This document shows positions 12,349 to 24,884 of a stretch of 64,000 bases of DNA, piece after piece. This DNA is from Gloeopeniophorella convolvens (lineage: Eukaryota > Basidiomycota > Agaricomycetes > Russulales). The stretch is taken from contig WTXD01000090.1 of the NCBI GenBank assembly GCA_022496205.1, forward strand, positions 1 through 64,000. Reading direction: 5' to 3'. The notes under the pieces were generated by a model that saw only the letters and a list, made by a program, of their open reading frames with translations, ran no database searches and had not been told where the DNA came from. The position numbers were made by a program, and so were the translations under genes. Every line of letters begins with the position of its first letter. Position 1 is the stretch's first letter.

Positions 12349-15300
12349 ATGGCGCGTAATCAATCTGCTTCAGCATTGTAAGTGAGACCTAAAACCGCTC
12401 AGTCTTTGGTTACTGATACGCCCCACTCGCACCCACTTATCAGCCCGGAGCAGCCTGCGGCTCCGAGTCACGCAGGATCCGGGTATGTAGACCACCTATC
12501 ATCTATGATCCGGTGTTGTTGAAACTGTCCCTCATCAGCTTCCAGGCCGCGATAGAGGCGCCGGAAGGCCCGTCTCTTGATTCTCACAGATTGGAGTTGA
12601 AAGGTAAGTGGACCCATCGATCAGTAGCCGTATCCTACTAAGACTGTGCGCTCGATTTCCCAGTCATTCGGGCCGATGGTCTACCTTCTGTAGCGTTCTT
12701 CAACAAGGTGAAAAGGGCCGGTCGGAGCGAGCGCTTCTATGTCACTGCGAGCGACGGGGCTACATCCAAGGCGACTCATGTCTCCAAGAGCAAGGAAGGG
12801 TCCGCTGAGTGGAATGTGACGCTCTATGGGCTGTACGCTCCCTTGCTCCGTTGACCGTGATCCGCAACTCATGTTTCGTAGCGTCGTGGGCCCGTCTTCT
12901 CAGCTCGTGCTACGCCTTCTCGCGAGGCGGGAGCACCACACCGATGTCGTGTTGAGAACGCTGGACTTGCCATACTCAGATTTACTTCAGACTTCTGGTC
13001 CTCAGGGTGCGTCACGCGTAGTACCTTGCATGCTACTTACGCTACCGATAGCTAAGCACTTCAACTATAGACTTCAACTTGGTTTCCACCGATCGCTCAC
13101 CCGGACACTCTCAACGAATCACCACCCTGCGCCTGATGATCACGATCGAACGCGCTGCGCGTCCCGCAGAGCCAAGCCGTGGTCTCAACAGCCCCCATCA
13201 AATCTCGGTCCTTGCACGGACGCCGGTCGATATCCCGGTTGGGACTACTCCTCCTACAACGTCCCCGGTGGACACGACCCCTGGTACACCTTCCCTTGCG
13301 GAGGTGCTCCATCAAGTCGATCTACCCTCCCTCGATGTCTCCATGCGCCGACTTGTCTCGTCCTCGGTGCCAGTAATCAATATAGCGAATGACGCTGAAC
13401 AAGCCCCAACTGCGCTCGGTCAGATACGCGACATCTATGACACGTGGAGTGAAGTCCTCGCAAGAATCAGATGGGTCGTCGATTGTACCGACAATATTGC
13501 TGAGGTTTTCCTTTCCCTCTCCTCTCTGTACATCTCGTTGACGACTATCCTAGATTCATCCGTATGCCAAGATGGCGTGGAGCGTCCTGTCGTTCATCCC
13601 CAAGGTGTGTATTGTTACTTTGTCGGGGCGGGAGTTATATTGGCATGACACGTTTCTACGGATAGACGCTCCTCGCCCAAGTCGAACGAGACGAAAACGT
13701 GAAGGCTCTATTAGCTGCAATACACGACGCATTCGATCTCGCGCACGACGCAAACTCTTTCGATGATCACATTCGACAATCGACACAAAGGGAGATCCTG
13801 ATGGCCATGTTGAAGCATGTCTGTGCCTGTGGCGAGTTCATTCAAACGTATGCAAAGGATACACAATTTTGTACGTCCCCGGAGAGGTAGAAATGACCAC
13901 TCTGATCTGATGCCTGTGGGCGATACACAGGGGGACGCTTATGGAAGAATGCGTGGCGTGGAGTTGACGGTCGAATCCAGGACTACTGCGTCAAGCTTAC
14001 AACGCTCCGGGATGGGTTTCTGAGGCATGCCGCTGTCGCTGTTGAGAGGACGACGTTCCAGATCCTGGACTCCGTGGGGGGTCTCTCAGTCCAGATTGAT
14101 CGCGTGGCTGGTCGACTTGATGGGATTTCTGACCAGCTGATGGGTGTATTGGACGAGGTCATCGACGCGAGTATGTCCCCATTATGCCAAAGGCTTTATG
14201 GAGAGCTGACGATCCTCGTGTAGGCATTTCTGCGAAGATCGACCAGATCCCATATCCGATAGGTGCATCATTCAACAGCGACATTGGATGCCTCACTGGC
14301 ACCAGGATCGCGTTTCTGGATCATGTCACCAGCTGGGTGAACAATCCCGACTCGACACGCGGGCTTGTACTATTCGGGCGAGCCGGAACGGGCAAGTCAT
14401 CCATTGCGCATGAGGTTGCGCGTCGCTTCCGTAAGATGGACCGCCTCACCTCCTCATTCATCTTCCTGCGCGGGCGACGATCCAGTCGAGAACCCCACCT
14501 CTTCTTCACTGGTCTCGCGCGCGATCTCTCCGACCGCTATCCCGCATTCCGAGCGTCATTGGGCAAGTGCATCCAGCATGACACGCATGCTCGGATTGGT
14601 GCAGTCAATTATGGCGCTATCTTCGAGAACATGTTACTGCAGCCGCTTGCGAACACAGTCCTCGTCGGCCCTGTTTTGGTTGTCGTTGACGCCCTAGACG
14701 AGGCTGCGGATGCCACGGAAGAAGACGGTGGACTGTGCGCGTTCCTTGCCAAGCGGGTCCGGGAGCTCCCACCAAACTTCCGCATCTTCATCACTTCGCG
14801 GACAGAAAATGAGATCGAGCAGGCCTTCGCTGATACCGAAGCGATCAACATCATGCGTATGGACGACCAGCGTTTGTCCGCCGACACGAATGACGACATC
14901 CGGGCGTATCTTTCAGCGAACCTCTCCCCGCACGTCTATTCGGAGCATGGGGAGGATCTTGCAAGGAAAGCTGAAGGCCTGTTCCAGTGGGCCGCCGCGG
15001 CTTGCAGATATATCAAAACCCGTCGGCGTGGACTCACTGAGGACGATTGCGTGTCCCGCATACTAGACCCCACACCAGGACGTCCCCAGCGGATGGATCC
15101 CCTAGACAGCCTGTACCTCACGATTCTCGGGTCAGCGTTCGATTTGAGCGACCCCGTTGTCAAGCGCAGATACCAGTCTGTCATGGGTCAGCTCCTGGTT
15201 GCGTTCGAGCCACTTTCAAGTCACTCGCTGACTGCTCTCCGCCGTCACTTGGCCAGTCAAGACGCTGACAATGATGGCTCCGTCTCTGCCATTATCAGCA

Positions 15301-17780
15301 ACCTCGGCTCGCTTTTGAGCAATGTCGTCTCCGCCGACACGGACGAGCCCATAACTCCACTTCACACATCGTTCCGCGATTTTCTCACCACGGAGGACAG
15401 GGCTGGGGAGTTTTGGGTAGACCTTGCAGCATCGCATCGCCAGATGGCATACTGCTGCATCGCCCTTGTCGTCCACAAGGTCCACTTCAATATGTGTCAC
15501 CTTGTGTCGTCGTATCAAAGGAACTCAGATATCCCTGACATCGGCTCCCTCATAGCTCAATATATATCTCGCGCCCTATCCTACGCTGCTCGTTTCTGGG
15601 ACGATCACTTGCAACACACGTCATTCCATCCCAGTTTGGTCGAGAAGCTCCGGGCACTCCTACTAACAAAGTTCCCATTCTGGCTCGAGTCCCTCAGCCT
15701 CCTTGGCTGTATCGATATTGCTTTACAAGCATTGTCAACATTGAAGGCATGGCTGACCGCCGAACGAAGTGTAAGTACCCCACGTTGCTCTTCCCCATGC
15801 GATCTCCCACGAACGGCGATCCGACAGAACCCTGCTGAAGAAGTACGCACACTTTCGGCATTCGTCGATGACGCAACCGCGTTCGTGCGATACTTCGCCA
15901 TGCCCATGTCCCAGAGTGCCCCGCACATCTACCTATCTGCACTCCCATTCTCCCCAGCGTCATCGCTTGTCCTCGAGCGCTATGGAAAGATGTTCCCAAA
16001 CACAATGGCGCTGGAGCGGGGGAGGCTATCTCATTGGCTAGCACAGGAGACAGTCATCAGCGTCGGCGCAATGTGCATTTCCGTTACGTTCTCGCCGGAC
16101 GGTACACGCGTTGCTTCGGGCCTGGCGGACGGCACGATCCACATGTTCAGTTCCTCGACTGGCCAGGAGATCCGAAAGCCGTTCACCGGGCATGGGAACT
16201 GGGTCATATCTGTCGTCTTCTCCCCGGATGGCCGACAACTCGTCTCCGGGTCGCATGATGGTACGATCCGGGTATGGGACACTGCGACAGGGAAGGCAGC
16301 CTTAGAGCCGTTCACGGGACACATGGGTCGGGTCAACACTGTCGCACTATCCCCAGATGGCCGACATGTCGCCTCGGGGTCGGATGACCATACAATCCGT
16401 GTCTGGGTTGTTGCCACAGGGGAGTTGGTCATGGGGCCATTCACAGGTCACGCAGGCCCCGTCAACTCTGTCGCGTTCTCTCCAGATGGTCTCAACATTG
16501 TCTCGGGCTCGGATGACAAGACCATCCGTGTCTGGAGCGTAGCAACAGGGGAGCAAGTCGCAGGGCCCCTCGAGGGGCACGCCAACAAGGTCAACTCCGT
16601 CACGTTTTCCTCAGATGGACAGTACATTTTCTCCGGCTCAGATGATTCCACGATCCGCATCTGGGATGCGACAACAGGGAGCTCGGTCGTGGCGCCACTC
16701 AGCGGACATACCAGCATCGTCAATTCTGTCATTGTCTCTCGGGACAGCCAATATATTATCTCATGTTCAACTGATTCAACGATCCGCGTCTGGAGTTCCA
16801 CGACTGGATCTCTGATCTGGGAGCCACTCACTGGTCATGGGAGTTCCATCACGTCCATTGCACTCTCGCCGGATGGTCGCCATGTTGTATCAGGCTCGGA
16901 AGATAGGACAGTGCGCATTTGGGATATGTTCGCGGCGCGGTCAGCCGATCCTGTGATCCAGGGACCTGTAGAGTGGGACCTCAATATCCCACTTTCACAG
17001 GATAGCCAGGGCATCATCACAGGTCTGCAGGGTCACACAATCAACGTCTCTGATGACACTGAAGCAGATACAGGCTCTGGACCACTCGGGGGGCACACAG
17101 ACATCGTTTGGTCTGTCGCGTTCTCACTGGATGGCCGCCTCGTCGCCTCAGGCTCGGCGGATCGCACGGTCCGCATATGGTACGCTGCGACGGGCCAGGC
17201 AGTTGGAGAGCCTCTCAAGGGACATACAGGCGAGGCCAACTCCGTCACCTTCTCGCCGGATAGTCAGCGCGTTGCTTCTGGCTCAGATGATCAGACGATC
17301 CGCGTCTGGGATGTCACAACAGGCCAGGTAGTCGTAGAGCCACTCGAGGGACATCAAGACAGCGTCATGTCTGTCACATTCTCCCCCGATGGCAAGCGAA
17401 TTGCCTCGGGCTCCTTCGACAAGACGATCCGTATCTGGGATGCCGCGACGGGAAATGCAGTGGCCAAGCCATTCACAGGTCACACAGAAAGTATCCGGTC
17501 TGTCACGTTCTCGCCGAATGGCCGATTTATTGCCTCGGGGTCGGATGACCATACAATCCGGGTGTGGGATGCCACGACGGGACAGGAAATCGCAGGAACA
17601 TTCACAGGACACACGGATCGGGTCTTCTCTGTCACATTCTCTCCCGATGGCCAATACGTTGCCTCGGCCTCGTCCGATCGCACGATCCGCATCTGGGATG
17701 CTGAAACGGGCCCGGACAGCCATCTGCGGATCCTTTTAAGGATGGCAACCCTTTTCCCTTATCTGTTTCATTCTCGCTAG
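12349..17780 (+). CDS. NLR B: C2-NACHT-WD40 STAND receptor, frameshifted near the 3' end
   Basis: The most diverged member of the array. Exons: 12349-12377, 12444-12482, 12539-12603, 12664-12832, 12882-13006, 13071-13504, 13554-13604, 13666-13870, 13931-14170, 14224-15770, 15828-17780, giving about 1618 aa. The C2-like domain (LELKVIRADGLPS, RFYVTASDG) differs strongly from the other four. NACHT keeps Walker A GRAGTGKSS and Walker B VLVVVDALDEA. WD40 repeats 1-12 are in frame. A 5-nt insertion (CCCGG, 17711-17715) relative to paralogues shifts the frame inside the linker after repeat 12, so translation ends at 17780. Intron 10 (15771-15827) is 57 nt, lacks a stop in frame, and could be retained without breaking the protein. 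The start ATG has the same 29-nt first exon length and phase as A and C. It may be a young pseudogene or a shortened but working receptor. Confidence 0.8.
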
Positions 17781-18280
17781 ACAGCCGCCATATTGCCTCG
17801 GGGTGGGATGAAGGTGCAATTCGCATCTTGGATGCCAGAACAAGACGCGCAGTCTGTGACCCGCTCATAGGGCACGCAGGCAGGGTCGCGTCTGTCGCCT
17901 ACTCTCCCGATGGCCAATACATTGTCTCGGGCTCATACGACACCTCAGTCCGGTTGTGGGCCGCGCCAGCGACCGACGCATCCGCGATAGGTGCTTCGAA
18001 CTCGGATGACTTCCACGCCAGCCACCACAACGGCAGTACCCCAGTTCCCGTAGAAAAGTTTCGGACGGATAAAGGGTTCGTGGTAGATGAGGATGGGTGG
18101 ATTCGAGGAGCCGATGGTGAGCTCATAGTCTGGATCCCTGAACCGTACCGGGTTGGCCTTCGTCAGCAGAATAATGTGTGGGTCAGAGCGAAACACGAGA
18201 CCGTCTTGGATGGTAGTCGCTTTGTTCATGGACCGGATTGGACGATGTGTTTCGATAACGACCAGTGCATTGTCTCGTAG
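17716..18280 (+). pseudogene. Orphaned 3' end of NLR B (WD40 repeats 13-14 and tail)
   Basis: After the 5-nt insertion the original frame stays open to the TAG at 18278-18280. It encodes repeat 13 (ending IRILDARTRRA), repeat 14 (SYDTSVRLW) and the conserved tail with DEDGWIRGADGEL and WIPEPYR. The absence of any further lesion suggests the insertion is recent. Confidence 0.75.
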
Positions 18281-18834
18281 ATATATACCTTCGTATTGCT
18301 GCCACACTGCGTTGTACGATACATGTGTTTATCATATTGCGGGTTCGTGCACATTGAGCCAACTTAATTAGCTGTTCACGTTCGGGTCCTCGCTCAATCC
18401 AGCATTTGCAAGCATGCTTTACAAGCACGCAGATCGACAATTCTATGGACAGTACTCATTCAATCGCACGGAGACCATCATCCACACGCTGAAGTCGATA
18501 CATACGCTCACCAAAGTTGGACGTCCCATGCCCTGATTGAGAGAGACTTTGCCACTGGTAAGCAACGGGAGCAGAGTCGACGGAAGATGATTGAAACTGG
18601 AAATATCGTAGGCTGCGCTGAATTCCAGGGAAAGGGAGAGAAAATGGTGCGCATTGACATGCGCAAGCAGCCAGGATGCGCTGGACAAGTGCTAAGACCA
18701 ACAGCCTAGGTAAACGCAAACATCGTGAATCCTGGTAGATCCTGGTGAAACATTTCACCCCGGCGTGCGCCGGCGCGCGGCCCGGCCAGAAACTTCTCCT
18801 CTGCGACATCTCGAGACTCCCACAGCACAGCAAC
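18281..18834 (+). other. NLR B 3' flank and shortened DBP3 upstream region
   Basis: No gene seen. It matches 7600-8430 after NLR A but lacks roughly 290 bp of the DBP3 upstream region that A and E keep. A near-palindrome GGTGAAACATTTCACC is at 18744-18759. Confidence 0.45.
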
Positions 18835-20299
18835 ATCACGAACCCGCCGCCCGGATTCTACCAGATTTTAAGGTACCGAAATCGGTTGCAACCTCCCGAA
18901 ATCAGATAAAACCCGGTTGCGACCACCGGAATAGCCGCAACAAGGGAAGTCGGGTTGTGGCTTGATGCTCATCCTTGAGTAGCAGTTGATATCAACCGAA
19001 ATTAAGTTTTAACCCAGTTTTAGCCCGACCTCATGTGGACCCCAACAGGGCCGCAAGTAGACCACCATCAGTTCACAAGACTGCAGCAATCCTTGCAGAC
19101 CTTTGCGCTGCCATTAGGGGACACTGACAAATCACCGACACATATCACATATAAAGCGTCACTAAACAGTGATATTCCCAGAAGTAGAGTACATTTGCCT
19201 TGTATGGTGAAGAAAGCATGAACCACCCTGCTACGATACCCCACAGCAACATGCACGTACACCCACCACCACTTTCCACACCATGCCGATGCCGATGAAG
19301 GTGATTCTGTGTGAAGCGGGAAAGACCCGGGGGCCTTGCTTACATCACAGCTCACTGTCGAGAGTGTGTGCATGGAAGCGGGGTGGGCTGGAACCTGGTA
19401 GTGAGAGGCACTATGAAGCGTCCATAGGGCCCCTCGCGGGCATTGTATTTGCTAACTAGCCAAGCAATCACCCGCAGATGCTAGTTGCCAGGCCTCCAGC
19501 TCCAGGTATCCAGCCTTGCCGAGACGGTCACGCGCATTGTCTGGGAGCACAGGTCATGGAACGTAGGAGATTCACAGCTAAGTGAATCGAAAGGGAAGTC
19601 CAACGTAGTCCCACAGCAAGCAAGGCCAACCTTAGGGTGCAACGAGAGCCAGCCAGTGGAGGCGACGAGCTAGACAACCGAGCTTAAAGCGAGCACACCA
19701 CGGCAGAGTCCGACTTGTGATCATGCGAGAAACGTAGATTAAGGTCAAAGACGCGAGTACCGCAAGGTCAAGAGAAATTTGAGGCCAGGGAGACGCGCTG
19801 GGAGGGAGAGCGATGCGAAGGGGAACGACACAGGGAAGAGAAAGGTGGCGAGATGTCGAAGATTTCGCGGTGGGCGCTGAAATCGGATGTCCGGGATCAG
19901 CCGCCATCAATCCCACGGCGACAGATTTGGCATTTTCGACTTGGCCAATTTGCTCGCCGGCGTCCGACCAACGGTTCTCCGACGGAATCCTGTTGCAACC
20001 CAGTTGCAACTAATTCCAGATGATTCCGATCCGGTTGCGATTCAGTGGGATATCGCGTGGAAGATCGAGACTACTTAAAACCGGGTGAGGGCCCGGTGCA
20101 ATATTTCGCGGTCCTCCAATCTGTGAAATTATCACCTGGTTCCATCGAGTATTTCGGGGAAATCACAAGTTGACCACAACCCGTTCAAAACGGGACACGA
20201 TTGGCTTGCAACTCGGGCTCGAATTGACAATTACCGGAGCTGGCCGGAACCACCGGAACCACCGAAAACCTCACACAATTTCCGCGCCGGGTTTGTGAT
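18835..20299. mobile_element. About 1.47-kb insertion with imperfect terminal inverted repeats
   Basis: This block interrupts the region that is continuous before DBP3 copy 1 and before intact DBP3. Its ends are imperfect inverted repeats: the left end reads ATCACGAACCCGCCGC and the reverse complement of the right end reads ATCACAAACCCGGCGC. Subterminal sequence is rich in short motifs of the CCGGTTGC and GGTTGCAAC type in both orientations. I see no transposase; the longest open frame (about 125 codons, minus strand) resembles nothing I know. I could not find a convincing target-site duplication, so the class (non-autonomous DNA transposon) is a suggestion. Confidence 0.5.
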
Positions 20300-20348
20300 G
20301 AAGTACTCTACATTCTGCACACACATCCACAGGCCCATATACCCCACT

Positions 20349-22505
20349 ATGGCGCTCGAGCTCGCGTCCACACCACCCGATACCCAGCAGAAGGACCATC
20401 AGGCCCCAGACGCCAGCCGGAAGCGCAAGGCGCGCCCTGACGAGCCGGACAAGTAGGAGCGCAAACGCAAGCGGCGCGAGGAGGCGCAGCGGCGGGGGCG
20501 GGAGGAGAGTGGGCTCGCTGGTGCGTGGTGCGCTCATGATGTGGTGCTGATCTGCGCTTTGGTGGGGCAGATGAAGGGGACGATGCGGGGGACGTAGAGC
20601 CCCAGGTGACCGTCAAAACTCAAGAAGGCCAAGAAGGAGAAGAAGGAAAAGAGGAAGGCCACCGCTGCCGAGGTCGAGCTTGTGCTAGAGGACACTACGC
20701 CCGAGGCACCCAGCGCTGACGAGCCAGGTGCGCACGGTCGCCCTTCCTCATGCACTCTACGTTCTAACGATACGGCACCTCCTGAAGCAGAACCTAAAAA
20801 TGAGAAAAAGCGCAAGGATAAGAAGAGCAAAAAAGTTGCCGAGTCTGCCTCTCCCGATGCCGATACACCAGGTAGCTCTGTCTCACCCGCGCACGCATAT
20901 CTATCTGATCGTCTCGGCACTACAGATTCTCGCAAAGAAAAGAAGAAAAAGCGCAAGTGTAATGACTCAGTCGCCGCCGCCGCCCCTGTCTCGCCCAAAA
21001 AGTCCCGCGCATCCACGTCCACGTCCACGTCCACGCCCGCGCCCGTCTCACTCACCGACGCCGAGGCGTACTTCCAGACTCACTCCATCACCGTGCACCT
21101 CCCGCCGTCCGCACCGCCGCTCATCCCACTCCTAGCCTTCGACGCTCTCGCAGTGCCCGCCACGCTCCGCGGCGCGTTCACCGGCTTCAGCGCGTCAACA
21201 CCCATGCAGGCGTGCGCGTGGCCGCCCGCGCTCGCGGGGCACGACGTCGTCGGGACTGCAGAGACAGGGAGCGGCAAGACGCTCGCGTTCGGCATCCCCG
21301 CGCTGGTGCGGCTACTCGGCGCGCCCGATGCGCGCGGGAAGGACGCGCGCGCGCGCGCTGGTACTTGCGCCGACGCGCGGGCTCGCGCTGCAGACGCACG
21401 ACGCACGACGCGCTCGCGGCACTGGCGTTCGGCGGCGTCGACAAGGGCACGCAGACGCACGCGGTGCGTCGCGCGGCGCTCGTCGTGGGCACGCCCGGGC
21501 GTGTGCTCGACCTCGTACGCGACGGCACGCTCGTGTTCAGCCGTGTCGAGTATCTCGTGCTGGACGAGGCAGGCCGGATGCTCGATAAAGGCTTCAAGAA
21601 CGATATCCGGGAGTCGAAAACCGGGCACACGCTCAGGGCGCGGCGCGGCAGACGCCCATATGTGCGTGGTGTGCGTGGTGTGGTGCTCCATGGGTTGGTG
21701 TGTGCCGATGTGTGCGTGCAGTCAGCGCGCCGTGGGCCGAGGTGGTGCGCCGGTTCGCGGGCTCGCTCCTGCGCGATCCGATGCGAATCACGGTGGGTAG
21801 CGATGATCTGGCGGCAAGTAGCCGTGTCATGCAAGGTGCATATATACTACCTCTCGATCACACGGCCTCGCTCATGCATTACCATCGCAGACATCGAGGT
21901 CTTCGACGACGAGCGTGAAAAAGAGTACGTCGTTTCCCTAAATACACAGCATGCGCATGTCCCTAACGTGCCGCAGCCAGCGCCTGCTCGCACCGAAGAC
22001 CAAGGACGGCAGCCCGCCCGTACGGTTCCTGTTATTTGCGCTGTACAAGAATGAAGCCGTGCGCGTCGAAGGCACAGTGCGGCGCGCAGGGTACGCGGTC
22101 GGCGCGTTGCACGCGGACAGGCACAGTCGGCGCGTTTGGACGCGCTACAACGGTTCCGTGACAGGAGCGCTCGGCTGTTGGTCGCGATGGACGTGGTGGC
22201 GCGCGGGCTGGAGACTTCGGACGCGGGCTGCGTTCTGTACAGCTCCTTGCCGCCGACTAATGACTGCATTCTTTGGATCGGCCGGACGTGTCCGCTCAAT
22301 GCCCCACGGTGGTGTTCTGGCAGTGCGGGTGCGGCCGGTGCGGTGCCGACGGAGCGCGCGCTGTGCGCGTTTGGTTCACAGGGCGCGGCGGCAAGGGCGG
22401 GCTGAGCATCACATTCTCCACGGGGAGCAACCACGAAGGCGCAGGTTAACATGAGCGGGTGCTCTACAACAGAGTACACACTATAAGGAAATTCCCGATC
22501 AGGAT
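20349..22505 (+). pseudogene. Decayed copy 2 of DBP3 (DEAD-box RNA helicase)
   Basis: Second degenerate copy of the DBP3 gene at 53241-55481. The start context and first 35 codons are preserved, then CAG has become TAG (20454-20456). A frameshift follows near 20540, after which the lysine-rich and catalytic regions can be followed only by switching frames. Walker A AETGSGKT survives, unlike in copy 1, but the DEAD box reads DEAG, motif Ia is frameshifted by indels, ARGLD reads ARGLE and HRIGRTG has become WIGRTC. The C-terminal end carries the same replacement as copy 1, showing common descent from an already damaged copy. It lies directly behind the inverted-repeat insertion at 18835-20299. 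Confidence 0.9.
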
Positions 22506-23470
22506 GACAATCAGCCTCCTTCCTCCCAGCTCGTGATCCCCAAAAGCACTTGCATCCTGATGCGGGGATCGATGGTGGAGGCAAACGAGATCCTGATAGT
22601 GAGAAGAGAATGAGTTAAGACGCGCGTCCTCTTAGCTGGCGTGCGCTCATGTTATCAGAAAGCGAGCAACGCATCGAAACACCCCCATCATCTGCAGGCA
22701 CAGTTTGCCAAGGATGCGATCGGAAGGAAGACGGCGTGGTAGGCCGGAAGGAGAATCACGGGATGGAGAGGAGACGCACGTCTCCAGTTGGAGAACGTGC
22801 GCTGGAATAAGCGCTCACGCCGCTCACGCGTACGCTGCTGTATCGCATGCAAGACCCTCCTGTTAACATCGCGTGGGGCCGAGGCGTGGAGGAGTTGAAT
22901 GTGCCATGTAAGCATCGAACGATGTCTTGACTGCGAGTTAACACCTAGACGTATAGGCAGCATTCACGAGTAAGACCGATGAGAAAGGCCAACATACGGG
23001 CGATGCTTGCCAGACGGGGGCCAAGCGGCCTCGTACGTGGAGAATCTGTGGGTACCGAGCGGGCCACGAGCCTGGATTATGGTAGAGGGTGGAATAGCGG
23101 GTGGGCATGTAGGACTGGTGCGAGACGGTAGCGGAGGCGGCGTGAACTGCAATTTGTGTAGTCCTGCCTCGTCAATGGTTGCATTCAGAACGAACGGAAA
23201 CGAGGTACACACCGCGAGATTGATTCAACTACGTCACCTGGGCCTGCGAATCAAGACATCCGTTGGGGGGCAGCGTCAGCGGGATGTGCAAGGCTTCGGT
23301 GACGCGGGCTGCCCGAAGAAGTTGGTGACCGGTGACGACGCGCGGGGAGCTGTTTTGGCACGCCGGGAAGATTTGATGTAGACGGGTGCAACTGTGTTCA
23401 GTGCGCGTCCAGAATGCGAGCTCATCTGCTTGGCAGGAGCTCGGGACGATACGTAGACGCATCATGATGG
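22506..23470 (+). repeat. Spacer downstream of DBP3 copy 2, duplicate of 10566-11555
   Basis: Homologous by eye to the spacer after DBP3 copy 1. No conserved open frame. The similarity ends around 23470; 23471-23822 shows nothing I can name. Confidence 0.6.
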
Positions 23471-23822
23471 CTCGGTCGAGGGCCGGTGTGTCACATGACT
23501 CCCTCGCTGCGAGCGTTTCTCAGCGTTCGCCACTGGCAGCAGCCCCGTCTCGCCCCGCTCGTCGCCGTGCTGGCACATACCCTACTCACCTGATCCCTCG
23601 CAACCCGCCATAGCCGCTCAGCGCTCAGAAATTAACGTTTGGGATAGCGCTGAAGGAAAGGTGTGAATCGCAGTATCGATACCGGCAACAACTTTCACAT
23701 CCTGCCATTCCGCCGCCATTCCAGGTCTGGCAACAGATCTCGCCTGATCTCGCTCTTTTCCCTCGGTCTCCCGACCGCGATCCGCCAGAGCTTTCCCCCG
23801 TCGGCGCTCCAAACGCCCATCC

Positions 23823-24720
23823 AGGGCTCCTTCTTTCCTTCTTCTTCTACGATGTCTGGCCATCCTATGCGCTCCACACCGCGCTGACCCGGCGTCATCT
23901 TCGCCACCGCCGGCATCTTCCACCGCTGGGCACGCCGATCTGGCAGCCCTCCCTCTCGGCCGCCCCTGCGCTCCCTGTCATGTCGCCCCCGCTACGACAT
24001 GACTACAGCCTCCCCCTCGCCGCGGAGCCCTGTACTCTGTCGCGCCAGTGCTCCAGCTCCAATAACGCGGCATTCAATCCGTTCGGCCCTAATGCCACGC
24101 TCAGCTCGGACTCTATCCGCGAGCGCGACGCTCGCTCGGACTTCGCCGCGCCTACGGACCAATCGCTCGCGCCGTTTGCGATGCCCAGCCGCCCGGATTT
24201 TGTGCACGGGTTCGGTCTGGATACCCGAGGAGGCCGAGGAAGGAGAAGAGCAGCAGCAGGCGAATGGCGGGCACGAGCTGGCGGCGGAGGACCATGTGCT
24301 CGCAGAGGCGTCGGACATCGCAACGGTCGGCATGGGCGACACTCGATATGGTGCTTGATGTGGACACAGACGCAGAGACGGATGCGAACGCGGACACCGA
24401 CGTCGACGTGGCGGACGCCCAGGTCGACAGCACGACCGCCGCACAGGGCAGGCTTCACTCGTACCAGCACGTTCCTCCCCACCCCAGCCGCCACCGCAAA
24501 TAGAGCTCCATAAACAACCCCAGCAGCGGCGATCCGACGGTCACGCGCGCGGCTCGTTGTCTCCCGCCGAGCGTGCCGACGTTGCCGTTCCTGGTGCCTG
24601 CGCCTGCACCCGCTCCCGCAGAGCCCAAGTTCGAGCCCGCCCGCGCACAACAGGGTCGTGAGAAGCACCAGCAGCGTGAGGCGCGCGAGGACGATGCCAG
24701 CGTGAGTGTGAGCGAGAGCT
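23823..24720 (+). pseudogene. Broken partial copy of the large coiled-coil gene
   Basis: Fragments match the minus-strand gene at 58152-64000, here on the plus strand. At 23823 the start-region peptide GSFFPSSS matches GSFFPPPS of the intact exon 1. From about 23980 the segment with AFNPFGPNATLSSDSI matches AFNPFGPGATLGSDAI of exon 3, followed by PTDQSLAP and GFGLD. An Asp/Ala-rich stretch near 24360-24440 matches the acidic run ending in AAQSRLHS. Near 24560-24720 REKHQQREAREDDAS matches REKRQRRGSREDDAS of exon 4. Large parts between these islands are missing and the frame changes several times, so this cannot encode the protein. Confidence 0.8.
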
Positions 24721-24884
24721 CAGTTGGGAGAACTTCGGGAGCCAGTACGACGCCGCGCAGTTGGCATCAGCTGACGGACGTGACACGCGGCAAACTGAGT
24801 TGAGTTCGCCAGCATGGTCTCTGTGTTGCAGGTTCGTGGTCTGGTCCTGGCACCTTCTCCGCGGTGTGCCTGACGGCTCTGTAG

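Noticed and set aside
19632..20009. 125-codon minus-strand open frame inside the inverted-repeat element
   Set aside because: No domain or transposase motif recognised and nothing to compare it with.
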